Made by a program: the position numbers and the translations under genes
Virus record (IMG/VR): IMGVR_UViG_3300042465_001606
Span: 1 to 41,700 of that record
Reading direction: 5' to 3' (one strand)
Source: a virus
Length of the DNA: 41,700 nucleotides
In this document: one piece after another, positions 31,401 to 39,374 of the stretch
Numbering within the stretch: the first letter of the stretch is position 1
Layout: the number at the start of each line of letters is the position of its first letter
Notes under the pieces: model-generated
Seen by the model: only the letters and a program-made list of their open reading frames with translations
The model's database searches: none
Told to the model about the DNA's origin: nothing

Positions 31401-34400
31401 TTCCAAAACTATCCAAAAGTTGCATAACCATACCTGGATCTAATTCTTTATTGGCAAGCAGTAGTGTCATCTGGTACTCTTGAGTGTCGTCTAAACCCCC
31501 TGCAGCTATAGTCTTGTCATAAGCTCCCTTAGCAATTTGTCCCATGACTGGATCATCTGCGTATGCTGCGGTAAGAGCTTTGCTTGCTGCTTCTTTATAT
31601 GCCCCCTGATTAAAGTTCATTCCAAGGAATGATCCCTGGTTTGTGAAATTGTCTAGAACCATTTTGGTTGTCTCAGCATTTTTAGCAAGAAGAGCTTCTC
31701 TATCTAGGATGTGCTGTGTTGTAAGCTCTTCTGCTTTTGCCACGTCTCCAGCTGCAACAGCATTTGCAATTCTTCTTTGGTACTCTAGGTCTAAGGAATC
31801 CAGCATTTCTTTTTGTTGCTGCATTGCAACCATTCCCATTGCAACATTGGTAGCCGAAGCTTGCCCCATCTTGGCCATTCCATCTACGCCCTGCCAAATA
31901 CCCACTGTAAGGGCAATTGCTCCAGCTGTAGCTAGAGCAATTCCACCAGCAACAGTTCCAACAATTGGTACTGCCTGAGCAATTAGTCCAGCAGCAGACA
32001 AGGCACCCGCAACGCCGAGAGCTGCAGCGGCGACGCCTCCAGTAGCTAGTAACGTACCTCCACCTGCCTGAAAACCACCCTCGGTCATTTTTGGCTGAGA
32101 CGCTTGTGCCACAGCACCAATTTGATCCTGAGTTTCTTGAATCATCTTGACTCTAACTTCAAGTGGTTCGTTTATAAGATTTTCTCCATTTGGACCGAAT
32201 ATTTCAATGAGTTTTGCGTTAACATTAATTCCAAAAGATTGATTTCCTAGTTCTTGGCCAATGCTGGCAGCAATACTTCTTGCCTGTGCTTCATTCAGTG
32301 CCCCAGAGGCAACTGCAGTTCCTAGTTGGTTTACAAGCTGAGCCTGTGTTGCGGAAGATCCTTTTTCTGCAACACTCTTTCTCAGAGAGTCTAGCATAGC
32401 CTTACCTTGTTCTCCAGCTACAAAAGATTCTCCGAATGTTGTTTTTCCTTGCTGAACACTGAATGGCGATGCATTTGCCTCTCTCTGCTTATCCATGATT
32501 TCCCCAGCTGACGCTGTTCCTGCAAATTCTGAATAGGCCAGAATAGCCTTTTTGCCAGCTCCCAGAGTTTCTGTCATCTCCATGGCTTCTTTTTGAGCTT
32601 TATCGAACGCACCCTTTAGTGCAAAAGCACCCATGGCTAATGCGGCAATGGCTGCTACCGCAATACCTATTCCAGCAGGTAACATTGGAAGGATCATAGA
32701 CAATGCCATAACTGGCATCATTAGGTCTTGTGCTACCTTACCAGCTGATCCAGGAAGCATTGAGCCAGCCATGACGGCTCCAGAAGCAACCATACCAGCC
32801 GTACCCATACCACCTCTTCCACCACCAGCACCTTTTTGCTGAGCTTGAGGTGCTTGGTTAGCTCGCATAGCCGCATTGGCCCTTCTTGTCTCTGCCCCCT
32901 TGATAGCACCCTGCTGTCTGTTGTAAGTTGTCTGTCCCGCCTTTTGGTCTGGAACAAGTCTGTTTCCAGAATAGTAGCGTGTTCCACCTGCAGTTTCCCT
33001 CGCTGTTATTCTTTGAGTTTGTCCCTTTTTAGCTGAATCTGTCTTTGTTTTTGTATCTACTTTAGTAGCGTCAATGCTCTTCTTTTTAGCTACAGTCTCT
33101 TCTTTATTAGTCTTTGTTACTGCTTTTCTAGTCTTTGTTTCTTCTTTAACAGCAGTAGTAGACTTTTTCTGTGCATTTGCTTGTTCATCAAGTAGCCTCT
33201 TCGCTTGTGCAACGCTTGTTCCAGCTGGGGCTGTTATTTTATTTGAAGCCTTTTTTTCTTCATAAAATACTTGCTGGCCAGCATTAATCCTTTGCCTTGC
33301 TCTTTCTGCAGGCATAGACAGTTGCCTTTTTCCTTTTGCAGCTTGATTTAAGTCAACTTGTTTGTTAGGAGTAACATGAACTCTGGCCACTTTTTCTGGA
33401 AGGCTATATCCAAACAGTTTTGCGTTCTGCCTATATTTGTCCATGCTATCTTTATAGATAGGCTCTTTGTCGTACATTCTTGATCTTCCAACATCGCCAA
33501 ATTTCATACTGCCTTGGCCTTTAGCCTTTAAGATTTGCTCTGAGCTGTCCTTAAAAGCGTTGTAGTTGGTTAAAACTTTTCCTGTAGCAGAACTAAACTT
33601 TTTACCAATATTCTGGGCTTCTTCTTTTACTATTTTCTGTGCTGTTGAGGAAAAGCTAGGATCATCGACAAATTTCATTTTGCCAAACTCTGAGGTAAAT
33701 CTTGTAGAAACTGCCCCAGCAAACTTATCAAAATTTCTTTTTAGAGCTGGGCTTTTCTTCATTGCAGCTTCTAGTTTTTGCGGAGTAGAGTGACCCATCT
33801 GCTTTGCTATTTCTGTTACGAGAGGAATCATTAAGCCTTTTCCACCCTTTTTGTAAGCTGCAGAAAGTTCTTTTCCAGTTACGGGGTTTTTACGAGAATT
33901 CGCCATTCTATTGTTTATATCTGTATCATCTGGCAAGAATGTTACAGCACTAGTATATGCAGTTACTGTCTTTTTAGCAGATGCTGGTTTCTTAGATCCT
34001 ACCTTTTCAGCACCCAGTTTAAATCCAGGAATGTTTCCAGAAATTAGTGCTTGAATAAATCCACGATATTTTTCTGCTTTGTCCGCTGGAATAACTGCTT
34101 CTCCAGGGGATAGCATAGCTGGAACAATATCTCCAGCACCCTTTGGTCCAGGAACAGAAACAATTCCAGATGCAAGCTTCTTGGGGGATCTTGCCCCTCT
34201 TCCAACTGCTATCGGAGTTCCAGCAAAAGCCATTTGTTTTGCGATTGCTCTATCGTAAGCAGCAGTCAGTGCGTTTATTGCAGCTGCTTCTGAAGTAAAT
34301 GTCTGTCTTAGTTTTGAGTGAACCTGATCTAGAGAAGCAGCTACAGCAGCAGCCTCTAACTGTTGCTGGGTCATGTACTCGGTTTGCATTCCTAGCTGTG

Positions 34401-36174
34401 TGCTTGCACTACCAGCCTTGTTCATTGCAGTCTTAAAGAATACAAATCCCTTAATTACGTTTGCAACACCGTTGGCAATAAGACCAAAACCCATTAGGAA
34501 GACTGGTCCAATTACTCCAGCAATTGCTGTTAGACCAACAACAAACCCTTTTGCACCCTCATCTAACTCATCAAACTTTTTAAGAACACTGGTTCCAAAC
34601 TCTAGCAATGGGGTGACAGCTTTTAAGAATGCTTCTCCAAGAGGTACTAAAGTTACCTTAATGTCTTCCAAAGCTTTTTGGAATTTAAACATTGGAGAGT
34701 CTTCAATTTTTTTCATTTCTCGTTCAGAAAGGACGGCAAGCTCTGCTGTGGTTGCGTTAGATAGTTTTAGTACACGGCTTGCTTGGTTTCCATCTTTAAT
34801 AACGTTTTGGAACAATGTGGATAGACGAGAAAATTGGAACTTTCCAAATAGTTGTTCGATTGCTCGTGCACGATCAAGTGGGTCTAGGTCATCTAGGGCA
34901 GAAGCAAAGTCTACTACAAGTCCCTTTACGTCTCCAGCATTTGCCTCAACAATGCCTTTGATGTTAATTCCAAACTCTGCAAGCATCTCAGATGCTTTGC
35001 CAGTTGGATTAATCAATGCTGCAAGACCAGACTTTAGTGCGTTAGCACCTTCTGAAGCGTTAATACCACCTTCACGCATGGCTGTTAGGAAGAAGGTTAG
35101 ATCTTCTACATCTCCACCTAGCTGTTGAACAACTGGACCAGCTTTTGGAATAGCAATGGTCAAGTCTTCAATAGAGGTAATTGTTTGGTTTTCAACGGCG
35201 TTTAGGAAGTCAATTTTTCCTGCTAGCTCGTCTGCAGAAACTCCAAATGCATCTGTTAGAGAGATTGTGGCTTCTAGGGCTTTTGCCTGTTCTACCCCAC
35301 CAAGTACGGCTAGTCTAGTTGTTTCAGCAACCTGAGCAGTAAGCTCTGCACCCATCTTACCAGTAGCTGCAATGTCGGCCGCAAGCTCCATTGTTTTTGA
35401 AACAGCAACCCCGTATTTAGTAAATTCATTTGCAAGATTTTTAATGTCTTGAAGAGCCTTGTTTGTTTCCTCTGTTGTGGTAAACATTTCACCATAGACA
35501 CGTTTAAATCTTACAGCCTGCTTTTCCATGTCCATGAATGTTTTAGCAGCAACACTACCAAGCATTATTAGCGGTACAGTAAAACCAACCATAAGCTGTC
35601 TACCAGCCCACTGAGTATTCTTACCGAAGTTTAGAAGGTTAGTAGAACCTTGCTTAAGCATCTGGTTAAGAAGGGCTTGACGTTGTGCAGCGATCTGTGT
35701 TTTTGTTGCCAGATTTTCCATATCCAAAGCAAGAGGCCTGACGGCAATTGCTCGCATGGCACCGTTTGCATCTCTACCCATTTTAATATATTGGGTCTGC
35801 AAATCCTTAACACGTTCACGTGCGACTTTATTTATTGTGTCGAACTCAGACGAGAAGAATCTTCCAAAGCTTTTTGTGGCTGCAGCAGAATACCTAAAGT
35901 ACTCTCCCATAGAGAGTTTATTTTTTTGAAGGGAGTTTGTAAAAGAATCTGTAGTGGTTTTTATAGTTTTTATACCAGCAGAAAATTGGCCAGTCTTATT
36001 TAAACCATTGATTAAGCTGTTCTGCAGTTGCATTGAGGATGCAGCAGCTGTACCACCAGATTTTGCTAGGGATGTGTGGAAGGCTGATATTTGCCTTTGA
36101 AGATTCTTGATATTGGCCAGAGCTGCAGCCGTATCAATATCGACTCTTATTCTGGCATTGGCGTCTTCAGCCAT
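28468..36174 (-). CDS. Tape measure protein
   Basis: A 2568-residue protein, by position and composition the tape measure. The N-terminal 1-190 is helical (TAAALANIKNLQRQISAFHT), followed by a membrane-like stretch (VPLIMLGSVAAKTFM) and a PhageMin-tail-type region with repeated coils. Hydrophobic segments lie near 538-581, 1128-1195 and 1372-1428, as expected for DNA-ejection channels. A Lys/Thr-rich stretch occurs at about 970-1058. Two copies of a 'GP...SDxIPAMLSxGEYV' motif lie near 675-710 and 2370-2398; this motif is typical of tape measures. Polyglycine runs precede the second. ATG 36174 has GAGGG upstream. It sets tail length and is ejected with the DNA. Confidence 0.94.
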   Translation of the reverse strand: MAEDANARIRVDIDTAAALANIKNLQRQISAFHTSLAKSGGTAAASSMQLQNSLINGLNKTGQFSAGIKTIKTTTDSFTNSLQKNKLSMGEYFRYSAAATKSFGRFFSSEFDTINKVARERVKDLQTQYIKMGRDANGAMRAIAVRPLALDMENLATKTQIAAQRQALLNQMLKQGSTNLLNFGKNTQWAGRQLMVGFTVPLIMLGSVAAKTFMDMEKQAVRFKRVYGEMFTTTEETNKALQDIKNLANEFTKYGVAVSKTMELAADIAATGKMGAELTAQVAETTRLAVLGGVEQAKALEATISLTDAFGVSADELAGKIDFLNAVENQTITSIEDLTIAIPKAGPVVQQLGGDVEDLTFFLTAMREGGINASEGANALKSGLAALINPTGKASEMLAEFGINIKGIVEANAGDVKGLVVDFASALDDLDPLDRARAIEQLFGKFQFSRLSTLFQNVIKDGNQASRVLKLSNATTAELAVLSEREMKKIEDSPMFKFQKALEDIKVTLVPLGEAFLKAVTPLLEFGTSVLKKFDELDEGAKGFVVGLTAIAGVIGPVFLMGFGLIANGVANVIKGFVFFKTAMNKAGSASTQLGMQTEYMTQQQLEAAAVAASLDQVHSKLRQTFTSEAAAINALTAAYDRAIAKQMAFAGTPIAVGRGARSPKKLASGIVSVPGPKGAGDIVPAMLSPGEAVIPADKAEKYRGFIQALISGNIPGFKLGAEKVGSKKPASAKKTVTAYTSAVTFLPDDTDINNRMANSRKNPVTGKELSAAYKKGGKGLMIPLVTEIAKQMGHSTPQKLEAAMKKSPALKRNFDKFAGAVSTRFTSEFGKMKFVDDPSFSSTAQKIVKEEAQNIGKKFSSATGKVLTNYNAFKDSSEQILKAKGQGSMKFGDVGRSRMYDKEPIYKDSMDKYRQNAKLFGYSLPEKVARVHVTPNKQVDLNQAAKGKRQLSMPAERARQRINAGQQVFYEEKKASNKITAPAGTSVAQAKRLLDEQANAQKKSTTAVKEETKTRKAVTKTNKEETVAKKKSIDATKVDTKTKTDSAKKGQTQRITARETAGGTRYYSGNRLVPDQKAGQTTYNRQQGAIKGAETRRANAAMRANQAPQAQQKGAGGGRGGMGTAGMVASGAVMAGSMLPGSAGKVAQDLMMPVMALSMILPMLPAGIGIAVAAIAALAMGAFALKGAFDKAQKEAMEMTETLGAGKKAILAYSEFAGTASAGEIMDKQREANASPFSVQQGKTTFGESFVAGEQGKAMLDSLRKSVAEKGSSATQAQLVNQLGTAVASGALNEAQARSIAASIGQELGNQSFGINVNAKLIEIFGPNGENLINEPLEVRVKMIQETQDQIGAVAQASQPKMTEGGFQAGGGTLLATGGVAAAALGVAGALSAAGLIAQAVPIVGTVAGGIALATAGAIALTVGIWQGVDGMAKMGQASATNVAMGMVAMQQQKEMLDSLDLEYQRRIANAVAAGDVAKAEELTTQHILDREALLAKNAETTKMVLDNFTNQGSFLGMNFNQGAYKEAASKALTAAYADDPVMGQIAKGAYDKTIAAGGLDDTQEYQMTLLLANKELDPGMVMQLLDSFGNDKEQMTKILNIMTNIGSADGNRAIGLMNAFVDEEGNALPEQQKTFIANIESKSPADAQKSLAMFEEVAKLGGANVLETSVIMQFYNKNPEAAAKMEDMVEKINSYGGELTMDFVQNLVGEGQFEAFKQNQAYFESLDNEQRKDYVSAFVNTMELQGDPDMQAAWKAWQATLPADQKARAFEDFATVTAVRVTEAGTDRTAAAVEEEDAPSGGSSGPSASPLDDLLKKLRDVRKNQVGVTKGFEASANAINKLFGGGAGINLFSGIENDMRQLGAGEDLISLIAGMDPEEFEKRKNTLFNFDKQTGEIIGFKDQLKNIGRALSAIALGEYVTQQQKTAKESRNQVLAFNQLRAAGYSVAEAYETIQDASVAAAVATGDVTREQLNTMLAELRAAQDAMREAARLTPEGLQEVFEDGFNKAMESFDVQEKKLTLEYELQIADDQKIIEDAQNQIAAIQYEMDDYEADLRGIEEQEQAINKTYDEKLKALEDVRKANQKILDQEKGKLSVAEAITRGDLSAAARAVQDVRATSASGYFSSQTDALNQGRENALDAVRGENGLSRIEIEERLEQLANQIFEIEENAIEPATERVRLAGVELQSRIDELTVLGKTKTEWETIKNNIDVARVNSKGYKEAMEEALSVVQDTLNAWNGIQNKTVTLTVQTIHEGQASGGGGGGGGGGGGGGGQDPLDPALDTPAAQANRIRTALNNSATAGKVSTALRKAAGVSNSTGDRADALINSYLAKITKAQADNILRQAGLLSGGGGGGGGTASRFLADGGPVSGPGTEKSDSIPAMLSNGEYVVKAEAAKKLGRRFLDSVNAGKPRPIPGRPGLTKPAFNKPSILKPRPMPQIIPDNGMEEGMMYMGGSPNFNESTGTYNKPSFNKPSISMPNMGMLRPSIPQIPSGPKFNVPVRGELKGPAIKTPEVQPPADMRSSVYNYNLSVNVSSQSDPNTIAQTVMGQLRMVDSQRIRGNRF
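29344..29388 (-). repeat. (GCCTCC)n-type microsatellite encoding polyglycine
   Basis: Alternating CCGCCT units on the plus strand encode an uninterrupted glycine run (about 15 residues) in the tape measure gene near residue 2265. The repeat has mixed GCC/TCC units and could vary by slippage in steps of three bases without loss of frame. Confidence 0.75.
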
Positions 36175-36193
36175 CCACTAGCACCCTCTTTAC

Positions 36194-36514
36194 TTAGGCA
36201 TTTACAAGACCGAGAGATGCTTCTGAGAGCTTAACTCCAGATGCCTCTTCGACAATCTTGTAGACTGTTGGAAGATCTAGATTATCTTCCAAAGCCTTTA
36301 AATCTTCAGCCATCTCTGGCTTGTACTGCTTCATTGCAATTTGAACACATTCCATCAGTAGGCTCATGGACTTGTCATTGTCTTCTGCTACTGCTGTAAT
36401 ACCCTCAAACTTTTTCATAAAAGGGCGGAGCAAAGAAATCTTTAGGGGTCTAACCTTAACTTCTGTTCCGTCAATTAACTTAATTGTTTTCTCTTCGTAT
36501 ACTTCTGTACTCAT
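36194..36514 (-). CDS. Short tail assembly chaperone (gpG-like paralogue)
   Basis: A 106-residue protein homologous to the first 95 residues of the next upstream gene. Shared positions include VY, L-x-DGTE, PLK, LR-x-FM-x-x-F, an MKQ-x-x-PE segment, LED-x-x-DL and YKI. The position immediately before the tape measure is that of the lambda gpG-type chaperone, which coats the tape measure during tail growth. Here it is a separate gene with its own promoter (36550-36558) instead of the short product of a frameshifting pair. AAGGA lies about ten bases before ATG 36514. Confidence 0.85.
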   Translation of the reverse strand: MSTEVYEEKTIKLIDGTEVKVRPLKISLLRPFMKKFEGITAVAEDNDKSMSLLMECVQIAMKQYKPEMAEDLKALEDNLDLPTVYKIVEEASGVKLSEASLGLVNA

Positions 36515-36549
36515 ATTTTAATGTTCCTTCCGCTATGAGGCTTTTATTA

Positions 36550-36558
36550 ATTATAACA
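36550..36558 (-). promoter_or_regulatory. Extended -10 promoter for the short chaperone and tape measure
   Basis: TGTTATAAT on the minus strand lies in the 53-base gap between the long and short chaperone genes. No clear -35 is seen. Transcription would start near 36543, giving a leader of about 29 bases with AAGGA. It could let the short form and the tape measure be made in excess over the long form. Confidence 0.62.
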
Positions 36559-36567
36559 CAAAACCTT

Positions 36568-37269
36568 TTATTTTTTAGGCTTTTTGGTCAAATCTTCGTA
36601 TCCAAGGCCCATCCCAATACCAAACCCAGCATTTCTAGCATTCACGCCTTGCAAAGCTAGAACGTCATTTCCATCTCTTGCCTTACCACCACTAAAGACC
36701 CTAGCCTTCATCTCTTCCCACTTGTTTCCTGAAGACTCTGCGTTGTTCTTATCTATGTCTACCCCCTGAATAGCAGCTAAGAACTTTTTCTCTTGATAGT
36801 CAAGCTCTCTCTTTGATTCTAGAGTTATCAGGAGTTCTGGCATGGAAAGGGAAAGTTCTAGTTGCTGATAATCTTTCCAGATTCCTAGCAAAAAAACCTC
36901 AGACTCAAGCTTGGCTAAATCAAGGTTTTCCCAAGAAGAGCCACTATCTTTTGCTTGTTCTTTTACTGGCTCTTCGGACTCTTCATTAATTTTTATTCCT
37001 GCAGACACCTCTAGGATTTTATATATTCCCTGCAAATCCACAGAATCTTCTAGCTTATCAATAGTGGATATTTCTGGACAATGCTGTTTCATAGAAATAG
37101 CTGCACAGTTTGATAAAAAGATAATTGCTTCTTCGTCATTATCTGCCGTTTTTACAAGCTCAAAGGCTTCCATAAACTCTCTTAGATATTTTAGTTTTAA
37201 CGGAGATAGCTCAATTTCTGTACCGTCAACTAAGACTACTTTTCCTGTTTTATATACTGATGTTGCCAT
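36568..37269 (-). CDS. Long tail assembly chaperone (gpGT-like)
   Basis: A 233-residue protein with two parts. Residues 1-95 (VVLVDGTEIELSPLKLKYLR, EFMEAF) are homologous to the short chaperone at 36194. Residues 110-233 (LESEVFLLGIWKDYQQLELS, LDYQEKKFLAAIQGVDID) resemble the C-terminal T domain of siphovirus chaperones, which contacts tail tube protein. It is one unbroken frame, with no slippery heptamer between the parts. The start is ATG 37269 rather than TTG 37293, because MATSVY aligns with MSTEVY of the paralogue. No Shine-Dalgarno is present; TATACT lies six bases upstream. Confidence 0.83.
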   Translation of the reverse strand: MATSVYKTGKVVLVDGTEIELSPLKLKYLREFMEAFELVKTADNDEEAIIFLSNCAAISMKQHCPEISTIDKLEDSVDLQGIYKILEVSAGIKINEESEEPVKEQAKDSGSSWENLDLAKLESEVFLLGIWKDYQQLELSLSMPELLITLESKRELDYQEKKFLAAIQGVDIDKNNAESSGNKWEEMKARVFSGGKARDGNDVLALQGVNARNAGFGIGMGLGYEDLTKKPKK

Positions 37270-37275
37270 TATATA

Positions 37276-37281
37276 AGTATA
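37276..37281 (-). promoter_or_regulatory. Candidate leaderless promoter (-10) for the long chaperone
   Basis: TATACT on the minus strand is followed by TATATA and then ATG 37269. It lies directly after the terminator that ends the tail tube gene, so a new promoter is needed here. With no Shine-Dalgarno, a leaderless, weakly expressed message fits a protein needed in few copies. Confidence 0.5.
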
Positions 37282-37285
37282 CCGC

Positions 37286-37321
37286 AAAAACAAAATTACC
37301 CAGCCTAAAAAGACTGGGTAA
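37286..37321 (-). terminator. Rho-independent terminator after the tail tube gene
   Basis: On the minus strand TTACCCAG and CTGGGTAA form a perfect 8-base stem around a 10-base loop, followed directly by TTTTGTTTTT. It lies 20 bases past the tail tube stop. This is a clear intrinsic terminator and separates a high-demand gene from the chaperones. Confidence 0.88.
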
Positions 37322-37341
37322 CTCTGTATTGTTAAGTTATA

Positions 37342-38052
37342 TTACGATACTATGTTTGGAATGGTGCGGTCTACGATTTTACCGTAGGATGCATCACTGT
37401 TAGGCAGTAGACGGAATGAAACTTCGTACATTGTCGGCTCGTCACGCTTTGCGGATACTGTAACGCTCTCAATTGAAAGTGCACGGTATGCAACGTAAAT
37501 ACGCTCAATCTGCTCGGTTGGGTCACAGTTACCTGTACCTGGACCAACAGCTACTAGACCACGCTCTACTGGACATTCTCCAATGTCACCAGCAGACATG
37601 TTTAGCACCTGAGATCCCGCCGAGATTCCATTAGTGGAGTTTGTTGTTCCATCTAGGTTCTTAGCCCCAGCAGTTAGATCTTCGTCTCTACCAGCCAATG
37701 AGAACAACAAGTTCTCTAGTGTCGCTTCAGCAAAAGCAGTATTCAGGTTAACCTGCATACCCTGCTTGTATAGCTTTGCAACGTCAAGCACCTGATCAAC
37801 CTGTACTTCACCAAAGTCTGGCTGGAATTGAATTTCCAAACCGTTCATGGTGTAGCCAACGTTACGGAATCCAGCAGTTTCTGCAGCTGTACTCGATAGC
37901 GTTTGGCGGTATGTTCCTGTTGTATTTCCAACAGTTCCTTCTTCTTCGTAATCTGGAAGTAATGCGTCTGTTAAGACTCCTCCTTCGTACGTAAACAAAG
38001 CAGCTGCACCAACAATAATGTTGGTGGCTTCACCTCTTTTGTAATTAGCCAT
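37342..38052 (-). CDS. Major tail (tube) protein
   Basis: A 236-residue protein placed between neck genes and chaperones and flanked by its own promoter (38104) and terminator (37286), as expected for the most abundant tail protein. Beta-rich segments include LEIQFQPDFGEVQVDQVLDV and ESVTVSAKRDEPTMYEVSFR, with helix LDVAKLYKQG between, matching the tube-protein fold (beta-sandwich plus helix). There is no sheath gene, so the tail is not contractile. The start is ATG 38052, six bases after GAGGTG; the in-frame GTG at 38061 is part of that Shine-Dalgarno. Confidence 0.87.
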   Translation of the reverse strand: MANYKRGEATNIIVGAAALFTYEGGVLTDALLPDYEEEGTVGNTTGTYRQTLSSTAAETAGFRNVGYTMNGLEIQFQPDFGEVQVDQVLDVAKLYKQGMQVNLNTAFAEATLENLLFSLAGRDEDLTAGAKNLDGTTNSTNGISAGSQVLNMSAGDIGECPVERGLVAVGPGTGNCDPTEQIERIYVAYRALSIESVTVSAKRDEPTMYEVSFRLLPNSDASYGKIVDRTIPNIVS

Positions 38053-38079
38053 GTAATTCACCTCTTCTTTTTTTTAGAT

Positions 38080-38119
38080 AATAGGCGTGTTTCCTCAAAA
38101 TTAATTATATCAGCCTATT
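38080..38119. repeat. Inverted repeat flanking the tail tube promoter
   Basis: AATAGGC and GCCTATT are perfect 7-base arms 26 bases apart, enclosing the TGATATAAT box. One arm begins right after the stop of the upstream gene. Read-through RNA could form a hairpin, or the arms could be a protein-binding site. No U-run follows. Confidence 0.5.
38104..38112 (-). promoter_or_regulatory. Extended -10 promoter of the tail tube gene
   Basis: TGATATAAT on the minus strand lies in the gap before the tail tube gene. Transcription would start near 38097, giving a leader of about 45 bases with GAGGTG before ATG 38052. Together with the terminator at 37286 it makes a one-gene unit. Confidence 0.62.
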
Positions 38120-38704
38120 TTAAATAACTTGTTTTGTTATTAGCCTTTGTTCTGGAACCCAGTCATTATTAGTTAATTCTGGCATCTGGTGATAGTCATA
38201 CTCAATAATTATCTTGTTTCCGCCATAAGTTCTGGCTGTTCCGAAGTCAATAATGTCTCTGGACTCCTCTAGCTGATATACCTTAAAGTTATGAAAGTAG
38301 AACATGTTGTCTATTAGGTCTGGATTTTGAGAAGTTCCTATGTTTACCTGCCTATTTGAGCACCAATTGTTTACTTCTTCCGCAGTTTCGTCTCCACGGT
38401 CCATTAATCTTAGCGTCTGTTCTTGAATTTGAACCATTTTTTCAATAGGGTTTTCTCCATTAGCATAGAAGTAATACATTACCTGTTCACATTTAATGTG
38501 TGGAAAACTTCTTCTATTCATTTTAATTAGCCTATCCCAAGTTGCCATTGTTCCACCAGTTGGAAAATATGAGGTTAGGTCGTTGATTGTTGATGGCAGT
38601 GTTGGGAAAAAGGGGGTGTCTAGGCTAGTGCCCTCAAGAATCTTGCTTTGTAAATATTTATTTACCCATAAAACTGGGGTATTTAATAGTGAGTTATTAG
38701 CCAA
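38120..38704 (-). CDS. Tail terminator-like neck protein
   Basis: A 194-residue protein just before the tail tube gene, the usual place of the tail terminator or tail completion protein. It begins MANNSLLNTPVLWVNKYLQS from a TTG at 38704 (GGGGG upstream; no ATG nearby), overlapping the preceding stop by eight bases. The middle (MVQIQEQTLRLMDRGDETAE) is helical, and the end (IIIEYDYHQMPELTNN) is a beta strand, compatible with the terminator fold. The assignment rests on position and fold-like pattern. It would cap the tube and stop its growth. Confidence 0.68.
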   Translation of the reverse strand: MANNSLLNTPVLWVNKYLQSKILEGTSLDTPFFPTLPSTINDLTSYFPTGGTMATWDRLIKMNRRSFPHIKCEQVMYYFYANGENPIEKMVQIQEQTLRLMDRGDETAEEVNNWCSNRQVNIGTSQNPDLIDNMFYFHNFKVYQLEESRDIIDFGTARTYGGNKIIIEYDYHQMPELTNNDWVPEQRLITKQVI

Positions 38705-39374
38705 TCTTTGCTACCCCCGCATTTGCTACCCAGCGATATCCAGTAGAAACTCCACCAGGCTTGCCAGTTCTTTTTCCTTTTGCCAAGTTCTTTTTATATA
38801 CTGTGGGGTTTTCTAGATAGGCTGCCATACCACTAGCCCTTAAAAAAGCTTGAGTAAAATACTTATTAAAGAAGTTGTCAAAAACTTCTTGAAACTTTCC
38901 TTCAGTCTTTCCTCCAGGATTTTGAACATATATTGGTCCTTTTGAAAAAACCTCTTCTCCATCATCGAAATATCTCAGGGCCTGAGCATTTACTGGAACG
39001 ATAGTGACAGGAATGCCTTCTTCCATAATTCTTGCCTTATCGTAAAAAGGAGTATTCGATCCATTCTGAATTGTAGTAGACTGCCTAAAAGATGAGCCAA
39101 ACGAGAGGCCTAGGTTGCTTACAGTATAGCTTATGTCGTAAAGTCTTGCACTAGGACTTCCAGCCTTGTGCCACTCGTATACGTGATGTAGTATTGAAGG
39201 ATTTACTTTTGCATTAGAGTCTATGTAGCTCTTTAGAATTTCTACTGTCTGAACTCCCAAGGAATGCATTAGCTGCTGCTTACCCATCTGAATGCCGTCT
39301 AAAAATCCAGAAGAATAATCCATCATGTTTTTCATGTCTTTACCAAATTGTCTTCCATCAAACTTAACTCTCAT
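38697..39374 (-). CDS. HK97-gp10-like neck / tail completion protein
   Basis: A 225-residue protein beginning MRVKFDGRQFGKDMKNMMDY, with helical segments (LMHSLGVQTVEILKSYIDSN) and later beta strands (LYDISYTVSNLGLSFG; IPVTIVPVNAQALRYFDDGE). The order and pattern ('VYEWHKxGSP...RLYDI...') are those of the HK97 gp10-like family that sits between head and tail. The C-terminal 30 residues are Lys/Arg/Gly-rich. Genes overlap by four bases upstream and eight downstream, so expression is coupled. Confidence 0.72.
   Translation of the reverse strand: MRVKFDGRQFGKDMKNMMDYSSGFLDGIQMGKQQLMHSLGVQTVEILKSYIDSNAKVNPSILHHVYEWHKAGSPSARLYDISYTVSNLGLSFGSSFRQSTTIQNGSNTPFYDKARIMEEGIPVTIVPVNAQALRYFDDGEEVFSKGPIYVQNPGGKTEGKFQEVFDNFFNKYFTQAFLRASGMAAYLENPTVYKKNLAKGKRTGKPGGVSTGYRWVANAGVAKIG

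Noticed and set aside
34373-35128. Plus-strand open frame of 251 residues
   Set aside because: It lies wholly inside the tape measure gene, has Ser/Pro/Thr-rich random composition and no neighbouring plus-strand genes.
36568-37000. Programmed -1 frameshift in the long chaperone gene
   Set aside because: The N- and C-terminal parts are already in one continuous frame, and I see no XXXYYYZ heptamer between them.
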